Below are positions 33,144-45,459 of a DNA stretch of 64,000 nt, in pieces (position 1 is the stretch's first letter; each line of letters opens with the position of its first letter). Source of the DNA: Kryptolebias marmoratus (taxonomy: Eukaryota > Chordata > Actinopteri > Cyprinodontiformes > Rivulidae); NCBI RefSeq assembly GCF_001649575.2, contig NC_051430.1, forward strand, positions 33,573,264 through 33,637,263. Reading direction: 5' to 3'. Both the position numbers and the translations under genes were made by a program. Below the pieces are notes generated by a model. The model saw nothing but the letters and a program-made list of their open reading frames with translations. It was not told where the DNA came from and did no database searches.

Positions 33144-35325
33144 GTGCAGCTGTTCCAACCCGTCCATCCCTCATCACCTCTCAGATGGCTCGTGTCACTG
33201 CGGTGGATTCATTTATTACTGATTTAAAACAAACTGAGGAATGTGTAGTTTTCATCTCATGCCACCCTGAGGAGGCGCCCTTGCTGGAGTTCATCCCACG
33301 GGAAAACCTGCATCGGGGAAAAAGGCCAAAATTACACTAAAAGGATCAATTCAAGAGGAAACAAGATGTGAAGACGTCTGCACGAAGGAACGCTGCGACG
33401 TCTGTGGATGAACTCGTCTGCTGAAGGTAAAATCAGCTGCACTTTGAGCCCCGGCAGAACCGGGCCTGTTCTGTCCATCTCTGAGATAAGCTGCAGGTTG
33501 CACTCCTGAAGAAATGACTTGAAAGAGTTTTTTTGTTTTTTTTACGTGTTTCTCACCTTCCAGATTTTAGCTGGCAGTTTGTTCCATTTTTGAGGAAACG
33601 TTTCCTTCATGCCTTGTCACTTTTCTGTGGACTAAATTCTGCTAACCACTGTATTTTTTTATTTTCCATCACTAAATTTCGTCCGTGTAGTGAAAGATCC
33701 GCCTAGGGTTGGGTGATTGGGTGAAAATATTGACTGCTGGCGATTGGAGGGTCAATATTTAAAACTTTATTTTAGCTAATTTAAGCTTCCCTTTCAACAG
33801 TTTTGCGCTGTACTCTTTAAATGAATACCTAGTCCCGCTGGAACCCACCCTGATTGAGAGCAGCCCATTTTATTGCTCAGCACAGTTACTTAAATAAGCA
33901 ACAATTTTATTGAAAAATGATCTTATCACGATCAAAATGGCAACTGGCAGTAATAAACTATTTAAAGTTAAATGTTTGTTGTAAGAAAAATATGGAATAT
34001 AGACTTTGGTATCATTTTAAAAATGACCAAGACATAAAATTTAAGCACAAACGAGATAAAAATGGCAGTTCTAGAGCTTTTGTTAGAAGCAGATAAAGTG
34101 GAGTTGTTGTTAAACACAGACTCAACGTTAGGCGACTTGTTTTTCTTTAAATGCTAAAAAGCAGTCGGAGCCATTTTCCTCCTGCAGACTTTTCGTCTGT
34201 ACTGCTTGTTCAGGGAGGCTTAATGAATTCAAATCAGTTTTTGCTTTTTTATGTTCTTTACTTTTGGAATAAGTTTGTCTAAAACAAAGGATCCTTGGCC
34301 AGTTCAGCTTCCTGTTTTGACACCTTTGCTCTGACATCCACCTGCTCCTCCTCCTCGTCGAGATAAGAAATCGTTCAGTGACTTTATCCTGCAGCTTCCG
34401 GCTCACAAAAACAAGGGCATCCTGTTTGATGTGTGTTCTCAGTGTGCTCAAGCTGCCTGCAGCTCCTAACTATAACTTGGAGCTTGTTGCACATAACTGG
34501 AATATTTCCTGTCAAAGGTTTTAAGTAACTTCCTGGTTTAAAACCAAAGTGATCCCAAACCCGTGATGTGTTTTTTGTTTCCGGTTTTGGCTGCATACAG
34601 CTGACTTTGACACCTGTAAGGAAAATAACAAATGCTTAAACAGACCTACGTGAATATATGGTTAATTGTTGGACTTACGATAGCCAATGGAAAAAGTTTA
34701 ACCTATCCCCCAACCCTACCTGCTTATTTAGGCATATTTAGGCATTTAAAGAATTCCATTTTTTTCCAAGAGACATGGATCTTCCTGTAGATTTTACTCC
34801 TGATTGGGACAACGAGTTAAATTGGAACAGCTTTCACAGACTGCACCAAAAACAGTCGCTGTCAGTTTGGAGGAGAGATGCCTTCAGCGTTGGAAGCTAT
34901 GACAAGAAACTTTATTTCGATCCATTTTTGAGGTTTTCTCGTCATACAGCGTGTACTCAGTCCTCGGGGCTTCTTTGAGCTTCCAAGTTACACAGAATTT
35001 CTGCAACACAACATTTTCCTTACGGTTTGTTTGGTGGGGCGGGTGGGGCATGCAGGATTAATGTGAAAGCCTTCGTCTTTAATCGGTCGGAATGTGGACC
35101 GGACCGGCGAAATGGACCAGAGAAAAAAGACTAAGCTTTTTTTTTTTCTGTTGCATCATGAAACACATTTTGTTTTTTGTTTTGTTTCCTTGTGTTAAGG
35201 GTTGTAGAAATTGGTTCCTTTTAATTTAACTGATTGTTTGCCTTCTTTTTCTACAGGCAGGCCTGCAGATATTTACTTATTTATGGAAATTTTTGTTGTT
35301 TTCATTGAGGAGTTTGTCGTCTTGG

Positions 35326-35326
<1 letters not shown>

Positions 35327-35361
<35 letters not shown>
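35327..35361. repeat. poly(T) tract of 35
   Basis: Uninterrupted T run in the inferred braf 3'UTR. Length is likely polymorphic and prone to sequencing error. Confidence 0.9.
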
Positions 35362-35362
<1 letters not shown>

Positions 35363-36427
35363 TGAATTGTGTACTTGCACTTTGTTGAGAAGGATCAAAG
35401 TGACTTAGTGATTAGCCTTCTTTTTTTGTGACATGATTGGCAGTAAAGTTGTAGAACAGGACTTTGAATACTCAAAAAACGAGCTGCGTCAAGTGAAGCC
35501 TGACGTAGCTCCGTCATTTTTCAGTTCCTTTGAGCCCACAGAAAACTTTCACAGCCTCTCTGCAACTCTGATAATGATCTAGTTCTAATTTTCTCAGCCT
35601 TGAACCATCATCCTGATATTTATTCTGGCTGCATGAGAGAGTTCTGCTGCTCTACAAGATCTTTTGGATCTCGTAAAGTAAAGTGTGACGTTCCTGCTGT
35701 ATTAAAAAAACAAGATCTTTGTTAGACGGTGGTGGGGACTGAAAGACAGCCAAAGCTGAAGGATACAGTTATTTGATTGGATGCTGAAATAAAAGAAGTC
35801 ATGACAGAGATTTAGCAGCCGGCCCCAAACAATGCTTCGGGTCTCTTTTTGGTTACATTTGAAAATCAAACCAAAAGCTGCGAAACATTCTGGATGTAAA
35901 AATGCTTTCCAGTCCTTGTGATCCCTCTGAACACCATCCGCCTCAGAACCTGTGACAGACAGGGCACGAGGGAGCAAAGTGTTGGCACAAGATAACAGTT
36001 TTGGACCCTTGTGTCCCATTTTCATTTGACGTAAGCAAGAGCGCTGTTCAAATTTGTCAGCAGGTATTTTTTTTGTCACAAATGTGACCGCTGCCCTGTC
36101 CCTCCCCCACCCAGCTGCACCAACTTGTAGCTTTTCATGCTTCTCACTTTGTCCTTCACTCCTGCAGGGTTAGCTAATGAGACGAATGTCAGCACAACAA
36201 CAAACTGTAATCTCAGCAACCATTTTACGATTAAGGAACAGTGCTTGTTTCATGTTTGCTTTAAAAACACAACCATGTCCACACGGTTGGGACTAGCGGT
36301 GAATTAAAATTGACTCCCCCCGTTGACATTCTGGCTGATTTATTTCTTTTTGTCCTTCAGTGTGAAGGGGGCCTTGAAGATTTTTCAACACTTTGAGGAA
36401 CTGATTGTGAACCCTGTAGACTTACAT

Positions 36428-36660
36428 CAGTGGTGTCAAGTCCTGGTCCTGGTCCTGGTCCTGGTCCTGGTCCTGGTCCTGGTCCTGGTCCTGGAGGGCC
36501 ACTATCCTGTAGGTTTTAGTCGTTACTCTGCTTTGACACCTGAACTGAATGACTGAGCGACTAACAGGCTTCTGCAGAACTTGAAGACCTGCTGAAGAGC
36601 AAAACATCGACTAAAACCTGCAGGATAGTGGCCCTCCAGGACCAGGATTAGACACCGTCG
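36428..36660. mobile_element. family A MITE with internal hexamer expansion
   Basis: The element has an 8-bp duplication ACTTACAT / ACCTACAT (one mismatch). One arm normally has TCCTGGTCCT once; here TCCTGG is repeated nine times (36441-36494). The opposite arm keeps the single form. A microsatellite has thus grown from the MITE's own terminal sequence. Confidence 0.87.
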
Positions 36661-37281
36661 ACCTACATCAGAAAGTTAAATATAACACGGTCTTCCTCAC
36701 CAGCCACTCAGAAGAAGTACAGCACTCTAACCTTTCATGGTTTTGACACTACAACATTTTTGGTCAAATCCGTTCAGATTGTTTCTTCTTTACATTGGAA
36801 CATTCTGTTGCTTGTTAATTATCGAGCTGAAGATCATGACAGCTGTCTGTCAGCATCATGAAGATCGTGATCTAATCCAGAATGAGACCTCGAAGTTCAA
36901 ACTGAGCTCATAGCATCCAGACATGGCCCATTCTCCTCCACACGCCGTGCTTTAGATGCATCTGCCTGCCGTTCTGGGCTCAGTTGTCAGCTCATGGCAG
37001 AACACGAGAAAGGATTTTCTAAGTGCTGTATTTAATTTCTCTAAACCCCTTACTTTTCTGGGAGTGTATATGTGCACAGGCTTCGTAGAGCTCCGGGACT
37101 CTCCTTCGTCCAAACTCTGCTCCACCTCCTGTTCATCCTTTCACCACGCTTTTTTCTTCTGAAGCATTCCTTCCCTCGCCTCCTTGCCTGCACCTTAAAA
37201 CCAACAGTTCCTTTCAACTGAGAACTATCACTTAAAACTTTATGAAGATTTCTTTTTTTTTGTTTGTTTGTTTTTTTCACC

Positions 37282-37289
37282 TGTAAATA
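37282..37289 (+). promoter_or_regulatory. Pumilio-type motif in the 3'UTR
   Basis: TGTAAATA matches UGUANAUA exactly, about 190 nt before the inferred polyadenylation signal. RNA binding is inferred. Confidence 0.4.
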
Positions 37290-37475
37290 GTTGTACAAAG
37301 GAAATACTGTCAGATTGCTCTGAGGCATGGAAAATAAAAATGTAACAAATTTCAAAATGTGCAAAAGAAGGACAAAGACATTTTCATGAGACGAATAGTT
37401 TAGTGTAAAACTATTTATGGCTGTACCATAAGGAGAAAGCTTAATGTATTTGTTGTGAATATGAAAAACTGATAT

Positions 37476-37481
37476 ATTAAA
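37476..37481 (+). terminator. braf: distal braf polyadenylation signal
   Basis: ATTAAA is followed within 20-45 nt by a GT-rich run (TGTGTGCC, TCTGTGTCGTTTGTGTAG), the expected arrangement for cleavage near 37495. An alternative AATAAA lies 140 nt upstream at about 37336. Confidence 0.6.
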
Positions 37482-37559
37482 GAAGTGCATGAAATGTGTG
37501 CCTTGGTCTGTGTCGTTTGTGTAGTGGCAGACATCTTTCACATGGGGGCAGCGTTGAGC

Positions 37560-38110
37560 CCTGTATGAAGCGTTACATTACATCAGAACATCTTCATTAA
37601 AGGACTTGGCTGTCTAAATACACAACCTGTTGTAATTGAGCCAATCCTATGCTAGGCATTTAATTTTTTTTGGTAACTATCAGTTGTAGGGGTGCAGCCA
37701 ATGATTCCTTTCTGAGATTTATTCAAATCTGTCCATTTGTTCATGAGATATTTTGCTGACAGATTCAACAGTTAATGCAGAAGTTTTAACAACGATCTTG
37801 GACCATGATTGTGAAGGACTCAGCTGCAACTAAAACAAATTTTAGCACATCTGTTTGTTACTTTGTTTATTTCTATCATTAATTGGTTTGGCAGGTTAAT
37901 TTGAGTTGGCGCTAAAATTTAAATCAGTTATTAATGTACATCCAATGATTATTTCATGAAAGTTTCTTTAAAATGTAGATATTTTGTAAACACAGTCGAC
38001 TGAAAATAGTTGGTGGTAAAATTTTAAATTTCATGTGTTGGTGATCAGCCTCAGCCTTGGCCACAGCAAATTTTAGGTCAATATCTGTTTGCTTTTGTTT
38101 TGAGCTTTTA
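37560..38110 (+). repeat. family B repeat, diverged
   Basis: TCATGAGATATTTTGCTGAC, TGTGAAGGACTCAGCTGCAAC and GTACATCCAATGATTATTTC place it in family B. It appears to be two overlapping partial copies just beyond the braf 3' end. Confidence 0.55.
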
Positions 38111-38189
38111 AATGTTTGGTTATGTAATCTAGATTCACATACCGATTGCACTCACTGGCTTACATAACCGAACATTTTAAAGCTGCTCA

Positions 38190-38325
38190 CTCTACAATTT
38201 TCAGCCAAGAAAGCTCTCTGGATTGTAGGCGAAACATCTTCAGCTACAGAACAGAAGTCCAGTTGTTCTGTTTTTAACCTTTTTTGGATTTACCACATCC
38301 TGCATGACTGAGTATCTACATCAGC
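38190..38325 (+). mobile_element. retroelement 3' segment with GAAACATCTTC motif
   Basis: AAAGCTCTCTGGATTGTAGGC, GAAACATCTTCAGC, AGAAGTCCAGTTGTTCTG and CTTTTTTGGATTTACC parallel 45460-45595 in order. This is the worn end of a fish retroelement I cannot name. Confidence 0.5.
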
Positions 38326-38329
38326 AAAT

Positions 38330-38790
38330 CTGAGGAAGGTTACAGAAACATTTCTGCTGCTCTGAAAGTGTCTCAGAGGTCAGTAGCTTCTATAATTCTT
38401 ACATGAAAGAATTTTGGATCATCCAAGACTCTTCCAGGAGTTGGTCGCCTGGCCAAGAACTTGACGGTCACTGGTTGCGCTTCAGAAATCATGTGTGGAA
38501 ATAGGACTAAAGGCCAGAAGAACCAACAGAGCTGCAGACTTTTACTGATCTGGGCTTCATGATAGGGTGGCTTGATGGAAACCTGTCCTCAGAGTGAAAC
38601 ACTTGAAAGCTGCTTGAAGGACTCTCAGACTGTGAGGAACACGCTTCTCTAGTCTGATCAAATGGAAGACTGAGCTGTTTGGACTCTATTCTGAACACTA
38701 TCTGGAAGAAAGTAGGTACTGCTCATCACCTGCCCAACACCACCCAACAGTAAAGCTTAGTGGTGGCAGCAAAATAATTATATGATAATC
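38330..38790 (+). mobile_element. Tc1-like transposon relic
   Basis: GAGGAAGGTTACAGAAACATT and GCTCTGAAAGTGTCTCAG correspond to the helix-turn-helix region. AAGGACTCTCAGACTGTGAGG, CTAGTCTGATCAAATGG and GCTCATCACCTGCCCAACACC correspond to the DDE domain, ending GGTGGCAGC. Stops and deletions throughout. Confidence 0.7.
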
Positions 38791-39056
38791 AAAGTATTTC
38801 TGGGCTGTGTTAAGCCTTCAATATTGTAGGCACAACAAGAATGCAAAAAAAAAGATGAAGAACATTTTAAAACTAAATGGATTGAACACCAATCCATATA
38901 GTTTTCCCACATTTTAGCAAATTGATGAGACAAAAAAATGAAGAAAAATTTGGAAGAGACAAAAAAATCCCTAATAATATCAAGAAGCTGTGTGATTTTC
39001 TCACCACAGTACACTTTACACCATCTAAAGTTTGGTTGTTAGATGCCAGTAGCAGA

Positions 39057-39310
39057 TTATTATTATCATCATCATTATTATTATTATTGGCTGCACAAAG
39101 GTGCAGTGGTTAGAGCTGTCACCTCCCAGCTTGAGGCCTTTCTGGGTGGAGTTTCTACAGATCAAAAATATGCCTGTTAGGTTCATTGGTAACTCTAAAT
39201 TGAGAATGAAAGAGTGAATGGTTGTTCAGGAAGAAACCTCCAGGAGAACCCTAACCAGGCACAGTGGCCATCTGCCACAGCTGGCTGGGGTTTGAGAGGA
39301 AAGAAAAGAG
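39057..39310 (+). mobile_element. family E fragment and GAAGAAACCTCC repeat, after an (ATT)n tract
   Basis: An (ATT/ATC)n tract (39057-39088) precedes GGTGCAGTGGTTAGAGCTGTC and TTGGTAACTCTAAATTGAG (family E). GGAAGAAACCTCCAGGAG and GGCTGGGGTTTGAGAGG follow, a second repeat also present at 56480. Confidence 0.55.
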
Positions 39311-41714
39311 ACACAGACAAACACAGGAAGATTAGTAAAAGAACTTAGAGACTTCAGAACGCTAAATGACAGCCATTGTCATCTCATTCTGCCTTTCCTG
39401 TATCAGCGCTCTAAGCCAGGAAATATATGTCACAATGCAACTATTTTAAATTTCATGTAACATCATGTGTTGGTGTCAGTAGGCATAAAAATCTAGATAG
39501 TATTAACATAAACTAGAAAGTTCCTGGAGAAACTTTAAAGTGCCCCGCCATTTTGTGTGTTTATACTGAATGAGAGCTGATCCTTTACACATGAGGAGTT
39601 TGACCGGTTTTAGAGTTAAAGCCTTCTTTCATATGTGATCTTGACCTTTGACCTTGAAATCCATAGGGCTGATCCTTGGCCAATGAGGAATCCAGCTGTG
39701 AAGTTTGAACTTCCTACTGTACATGGTTTCAGAGTTCGAGCACACACAAATTTTGGTCTCAATTTTCACCTTGTTAGCTTTGGCGGCCATCTGGATTTCT
39801 TTTTAAATTATCATTTAGTATGAGAAGGGGCTCTGTCTCAGCTAATATCATATCAAATTTTAGCTCCATATGCCTACTGAGTTAAAGCTGAAAGAAACTG
39901 AGGAGTACAAAATTTGTGACCTCTACTCTGTCAGTTGAGAGCTCCGCCCAACTGACAAAAATTTCAACTGCCATTGGGTTATAATGGCGTAGTTTTTTGC
40001 AAATTATGTTGCCATAGTAACTCGAAATGCCAATAAAAGTAATAGCACACATCCTGTGAAAGACACGTTTTTTTTTATATAACATTTGTGTGGGTACATT
40101 GCTCGGTTCGGGCCACATTAAAGTTATTGGAAGAATAAAAACCATACATAGAGACACTTTTAGAGGTGGATAACAATAGGTGGCTGCCAGTGGAATGTAT
40201 AGGAAGCACTGAAGTGTATTGCGAAGCAGTCCCCAATAAATCACATCTGAGTTTTTTACTGTTTTCAAAGCAAATTAGTAATTTTAAAATGGGATTTTTT
40301 TTTAAATACCAAGAGCCTTTGGAGGGGCAGGCCCACAATAAACAGATGCTGCACTACCATATACGGTTTAGTATGCTGCAGCAAACCTAGATATATGAAG
40401 ATGTAATTTATTTTTTTCATAAATCAGATTGTTTTGAAGATACAGTTCTTACAAGAATGTACCAAATTGTATGGAGAAGTGAGGACCTTTACTTTTCCCA
40501 AAATTCTGACTCAGTTCCATCTCACTGACTGATGAAGGCTCTCCAAGATGCAGCAGAGGACACACTGACTGGGATAATGTCCCGCTTTAGCCCGTGGAGG
40601 CTTACCAAACGTAAAGGCAAGCGGATGGAAAAATAAAACCCTTTACAGCCAAGCATAGAAAATCAAAGATTTTGTTGTTTTGAGGTGCTGTTTGTCCTTG
40701 TAATAACCATCCAAATCTACTTGGAGTCAGCACGGAAAAAAATACAAATAAAAATTAGAATTTCCCATTCCTCAGCTGCTTTTTCTTGCTATACTATCCT
40801 CTGGTTCATAACCATGGCTCTAACCACTGTCCGGAGACTAAGTGCCAGTGGTTAGAGCTGCCGCTGGCAGCACTGACTGTAGTTACAGCCACGGTTGGAG
40901 CTGCCATCTGCAGTTAAGAAGTATTCATGCCACTGCCTCGGAAATGTTGTTCATATATTAACCAAGCTGGTAACATATTGAAACCAGTTTAACATCATCT
41001 CTTGTTCAGAAATAAACTGTTCAATGACTTGTTTTCATCTATAATTTCCAGAGATTTGTGTGGATTTCCTACTTTCAAAGTGGCCTAAATCAAGAAAATG
41101 TGTACACACAAACAGAGCTGAAACAGTACATATGCACAAATCCAAGCATATTTTCTTTGTACACACTGATCGTTGTGGAATTGAGTGCATGAGACACCTC
41201 CCCTGAAGCACTTACATTTAAATATGCAAATATGCCCTGCACATGCACTTCTGAGGCTGAGGCATTTCACATTTCACATTTCACACTTCACACGTGCCGA
41301 TTGATACAACTCCTGCAAACAAAGAGGCACTCAGGGCCTTGGTAGAATGCTGTAGTTTAACTAGCAAGGAATAGGAAGTCATTCGCTTTAACCACTGACT
41401 AGTAATGATGCCGTGAAGACAGAATGATGATTAGGGAGCACGGTTTAATGCACATCAGGGGGATTAATATTAGAACAATTAAATGAACTTACTCAACAAT
41501 GAGCCCCCATCCTGCACCATGCCAGCTTGTAGTCTGTTCCCAACCAGCTGTTCATCAGAATAAATTAATCCACCTCGTCACAATGTTGGCTAGCTGCATC
41601 ACATATAATTTGTGCACTGATTGAATGAAAATGCTTCCTGCTAACAAAACATATTCCTCCTTTGATGGGGGATTCCTTAGCAATATGTGTGCAAAACTCC
41701 AATTATAATGCATC
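39311..41714. other. no gene recognised
   Basis: Mixed sequence. 39540-39800 resembles an old dispersed repeat (GACCTTTGACCTTGAAATCC). 41340-41650 looks non-repetitive with homeodomain-like ATTAAT/AATTAA strings. No splice-supported reading frame was found on either strand. Confidence 0.45.
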
Positions 41715-41800
41715 CTAAAAGTATTCACAGTGCTTCATCTTTTACACATTTTATGTTACAGCCTTATTCCAAAATGGATCAAATTCTCTTTTTTTTTGTC
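41715..41800 (+). mobile_element. Tc1-like terminal fragment
   Basis: AAAAGTATTCACAGTGCTTC and TTATGTTACAGCCTTATTCC are the end of a widespread fish Tc1-like element; no partner end is nearby. Confidence 0.55.
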
Positions 41801-42483
41801 CTGTCCTGTTATGGAATATCAAGCATACCATATAGAGAAGATGGCTGCCTATATGTGCCAGAGCAGATTTACTCTACAATAAGGATATCTCAAGATGAGA
41901 ATCCTAATTGCATGAATCAAGACTGAATCTGAATCCAGCATTAGAGTAGGCAGACCACATTGTTGTAATACCAACTGACACAGAAAGACTGACTGCATAT
42001 ATCTACAGCTCATTGGGGCTAAGTTTGGTCAGCCCAGGGTCAGTCCGTGGCCACATCATTCATCCAATGAGGATGGACGTGCAAAGACGTGCCTCCAGCT
42101 CGGGTGTATGTGGGCGTGGTGGTTTGGCGTAGACTAAGTAGGCGCGATGGCGAGCAATATTAGCAAAAATTAGGTCATTAACCTTTTTGCATCCCAGAAA
42201 AGTCATCAGAGTGAGCTTCTCTTTAAATAAGGTAGGCCTCATTTAAAAATGTATTGTCTTGTTTCATTTTATCAGTGGGATTGTGTCAAGGAGTGTTGAA
42301 ACCCTTAATGTAGGAGAATTAAGTTGGGCAACTGACAGAGGCTCTATGTAAGCTTGGTCTTTGGTATTCTTCTGTGGTTGATTGTCATTTTTTCATCAAA
42401 ACAACCGTAAAACTGTCAATAGCAGTTTTCTTTTTTTTTCAAATTGGATGCTTCTGTTGTATATATATATATATATATACATA

Positions 42484-42868
42484 CAGGGGTTAGACAAAGA
42501 AACTGAAACACCTGTCATTTTAGTGTGGGAGGTTTCATGGCTAAATTGGACCAGCCTGGTGGCCAATCTTCATTAATTGCACATTGCACCAGTAAGAACA
42601 GAGCGTGAAGGTTCAATTAGCAGGGTAACAGCACAGTTTGGCTCAAAATATTGCAATGCACGCAACATTATGGGTGACATACCAGAGTTCAAAAGAGTAC
42701 AAGTTGTTGGTGCATCTGTGACTAAGACAGTAAGTCTCTGTGATGTATCAAGAACGACAGTATCCAGGGTAATGTCAGCAAACCACCAAGAAGGACGAAC
42801 CACATCCAACAGGATTAACTGTCTGAAAGGGATGTTCCAGGTTTTTCTGTTTTATTGTCTAACCCCTG
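42484..42868 (+). mobile_element. Tc1-like transposon, internally deleted (385 bp)
   Basis: It begins CAGGGGTTAGACAAAGAAAC and ends TTGTCTAACCCCTG, flanked by TA on both sides. A frame at 42660-42830 reads MGDIPEFKR, then VGASVTKTVSLCDVSRTTVS, then VMSANHQEGRTTSNRIN, the N-terminal DNA-binding domain of a Tc1 transposase. The sequence then jumps almost directly to the right end, so the DDE catalytic domain is gone. A non-autonomous deletion derivative. Confidence 0.85.

Positions 42869-42872
<4 letters not shown>

Positions 42873-42948
<76 letters not shown>
42873..42948. repeat. (TA)n microsatellite
   Basis: About 38 TA units immediately right of the Tc1 element; a shorter (TA)n lies to its left at 42460-42478. 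The insertion seems to have split one tract. Confidence 0.95.
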
Positions 42949-42950
<2 letters not shown>

Positions 42951-43279
42951 CCCACCCTTTAAATAGCACCACCAGCTGCCACTGTGGACACCCGGCATAA
43001 AGTTTGAATAGAGCTGTGCACATTTCAACACTTGTTTCATTATAGATACATCTGAAATTTTGCATAAAAGGGCGTATGCCACACTTTGTACATGAAGCAA
43101 CCTGGCTCTGGTTGGTTTTCATCTTGGTATGCATGAATCCAGCTGCAGATCTCCTCCAGGGTGCAGGCAGCAGCTGTCTAATGTTGTTCAGAGCTACAGA
43201 CACAAAATATGAGTCTAATGTAATTGAATAATTAGTACCTTTAGCTGGTGCAGGATAAAAGCTGGTGTCTTTAGCTCAG

Positions 43280-43790
43280 AGTCTGGGTTTTGTTCATCAG
43301 GGAAGGGTTTCAGCCTGCTGAGAATAGTTCAAAATCAAATGTTATGGCCACATAAATGCCTCAGAGAGAGTTCTCAGCCCTGTCTCTCTGCCTCAGAAAT
43401 CAATACAGGCATTTGTTCAGAGACGTCTTCTCTGTGACATGTTTTTGGATATCTAATGAACATCCCTGTTCACTGCTCAGGATGGAATTGATCCTGAAAA
43501 TGGTTGCTATTCAGCAGAGGACTCCATTCTGCCCAGGCAAAGCTGGCCCAGGAAGCTCCATACATCAAGTGGATGGACAGAGTGCATTATGCTTCTCTTT
43601 AGAACCCAACTGTTCCTCTTTTTTTCTAGCCGCTGGCTATTTATCCAATGTCTTCTGCAGACAGCTGCCGGAGAGAGGTGAAAAGGGGAAGCACAGTGAA
43701 TCCTAATCTAATTAAAGGCGCTCTGTCGGGATGAAAGTCTCTATCTGCTCAGGTCTTTCTCTGCAGATTTCGGCTGATAAGGATGAGTAA
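43280..43790. other. candidate conserved noncoding block
   Basis: Non-repetitive, base-balanced sequence between transposons, including CCTAATCTAATTAAAGGCGC and GCCGCTGGCTATTTATCC. No frame has splice or domain support. Conservation is a guess from texture. Confidence 0.3.
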
Positions 43791-43929
43791 TGAGCTGTAA
43801 GGTCAACAGGCACAGAGCAACACCTGAAGTCCTCTTTTTCTTACTTTTTCCTCATTCTGCACATTGTACTCTTCAGACACAGACAGACTTGCTATGTAAA
43901 CTAGTTAAAAGACATTTGGTAAAAAAAAT

Positions 43930-44140
43930 TAAAATACAAGCATCCCTTGAAGGAATGCATTACCCACCATCATTTTAGACTAAACTCATATGTTGAGAAA
44001 TGATAGAGTTGTAGCTGTTTTGGTCAATTGTTAAAAATAACATACAATATTATAAGATGTCTTGCTCAGGGTACGCATTGTAAATCAATTTTTTCTCCAT
44101 ATCTGAAAAACTGACAGACTTCTAGCTATGTTTGTGTTAT
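43930..44140 (+). repeat. family B repeat
   Basis: CCTTGAAGGAATGCATTACCC, ATATGTTGAGAAATGATAGAG and CTGACAGACTTCTAGC identify the left half of family B. Confidence 0.65.
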
Positions 44141-45459
44141 GTTTACTAAAATTGTTTCTGAATTACAAGGTACCATACAGGATACATACCCTGAACTTAC
44201 TGAGGAACAAACAGGGTACTTACCCACTAAGTAACTTGGATTTTATCCAAAAAGGACTCTGGAAGTATCCCGTATGTTTCCCAGTAAGTACCTTGTTTCT
44301 TACTGTCTGCTTTAAGGGGTAGAATATGCTGTACGCTCAAAACTTATTACCTTTGCTTGTGAAGTTGTAAACCTTACATGCCAGGAACTAAAACAGAAAG
44401 GCCTTAGTAGTAATGGTCTTCTTCATTTCTTGTTGTCAGTTTGTTTTCGGAGCCTGAGGAGTTACAGTTGGTGATGGAGAAATCCTTTATTGATACAACC
44501 ATCCAGCTGTGGGTACTTACCCTCTCCATTCTTCCAAATAGATCAAGAATGGATAAGAAGGTTTGCAGGCAGTTCCTCTGTAACCAGTTTAGATAAAGTG
44601 ACGCATTATTGTGAGCTGGACGAACCACCCCTCACAGCTGTAGGATGCAGAAATAATGCCTGCTGATGCTGCCTCAATGGGCAGTTGTTTTCACATGACT
44701 TGAGTACAAATTTTTCTTCCCTCAGGAGACATAAATTTTCCTAAATATGAGTTAGGTTCTCAGTCTCTTACTTTATTAGGAAATTGTTATTACATGATGG
44801 TAAAGAAGTCTTTCAGGTTTTACTTTTTGTTGAGTTATATGTTTAGTTTCAATTATTTATTTGAGACTTAGTAAATAGTAAATACCTTGCATGTTACTTA
44901 CAGCTGTGATTGACAGCCTGTTAGTGAGCTTGGTGTGCATGTAGGCGGGACCTTTGCATTAAGGTTACAGTCCCGTGTGTCCCTTGTGTACAGACTCTGG
45001 CTCCAAAAACACAACAAGTTCATAGAGTTATTTGGTCCATCTTTATTACTGTGAATGGGTGTGACTATCAGCCAGCAGAATTTCATCAGTAACATGTAGT
45101 GCAGTCAGGAAGGTACTTGGTATGTCATCTGGATAATCCAAAAAAGGTTCATACCTTCTTTTACCCCCCTCTCAAACCATCTGTAAAGCCATCTATGTCA
45201 ACAGAGAGAAACCAACATTAAACAGAGGAGGTCTCAGATTCCAGCTTTCAAAAACATATAATGGAGCTTTAGGCCTGATCCCCAGTCAGTTTCACTCCAA
45301 TCAATACCTGCACTCATGTGACCAGAGTGGCCCATCAGTGAGTCAGACAAACAAGGACCCTAATGACCCTCTATTGTTAGGAGAGTGAGATCCATCTGCA
45401 TGTGAATCCAGCTTACATCACATCTCAGCTTTAAAAGCTCAACTCCACACTCTCTGTTT
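44141..45459. other. no gene recognised
   Basis: Includes repeated GTACCTT / GGTACTTACC phrases (44170-44300, 44510) that may be a small unclassified repeat. No supported exon. Confidence 0.4.

Larger units (their letters stand above)
33144..37495 (+). other. braf: braf 3'UTR (inferred extent)
   Basis: About 4.3 kb without a recognisable coding exon, from the exon 19 stop to a well-formed polyadenylation site. Earlier AATAAA hexamers at 33952 and 35788 could give shorter forms. It contains a 35-T run, a family A MITE and, near its end, a Pumilio-type motif. Extent is inferred from signals, not transcripts. Confidence 0.5.
42325..42984 (+). mobile_element. family D hAT-like element, right part, hosting other insertions
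   Basis: GACAGAGGCTCTATGTAAGC and AAATTGGATGCTTCTGTTG match 63532-63660. The right end AGCACCACCAGCTGCCACTG is the inverted form of CAGTGGC-type ends. A TA microsatellite and a Tc1 derivative lie inside it. The left end was not located. Confidence 0.6.

Noticed and set aside
34775..34978. 67-codon + strand frame in the braf 3'UTR
   Set aside because: No homology recognised, no exon borders, length within chance expectation.
36441..36494. Regular repeats considered as a CRISPR-like array
   Set aside because: Six-base units without spacers, inside a MITE of a vertebrate genome. The 46-bp array at 1-161 likewise has no spacers.
42852..43203. Minus-strand frames of 82-114 codons containing (YI)n
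   Set aside because: Translation of a TA microsatellite.
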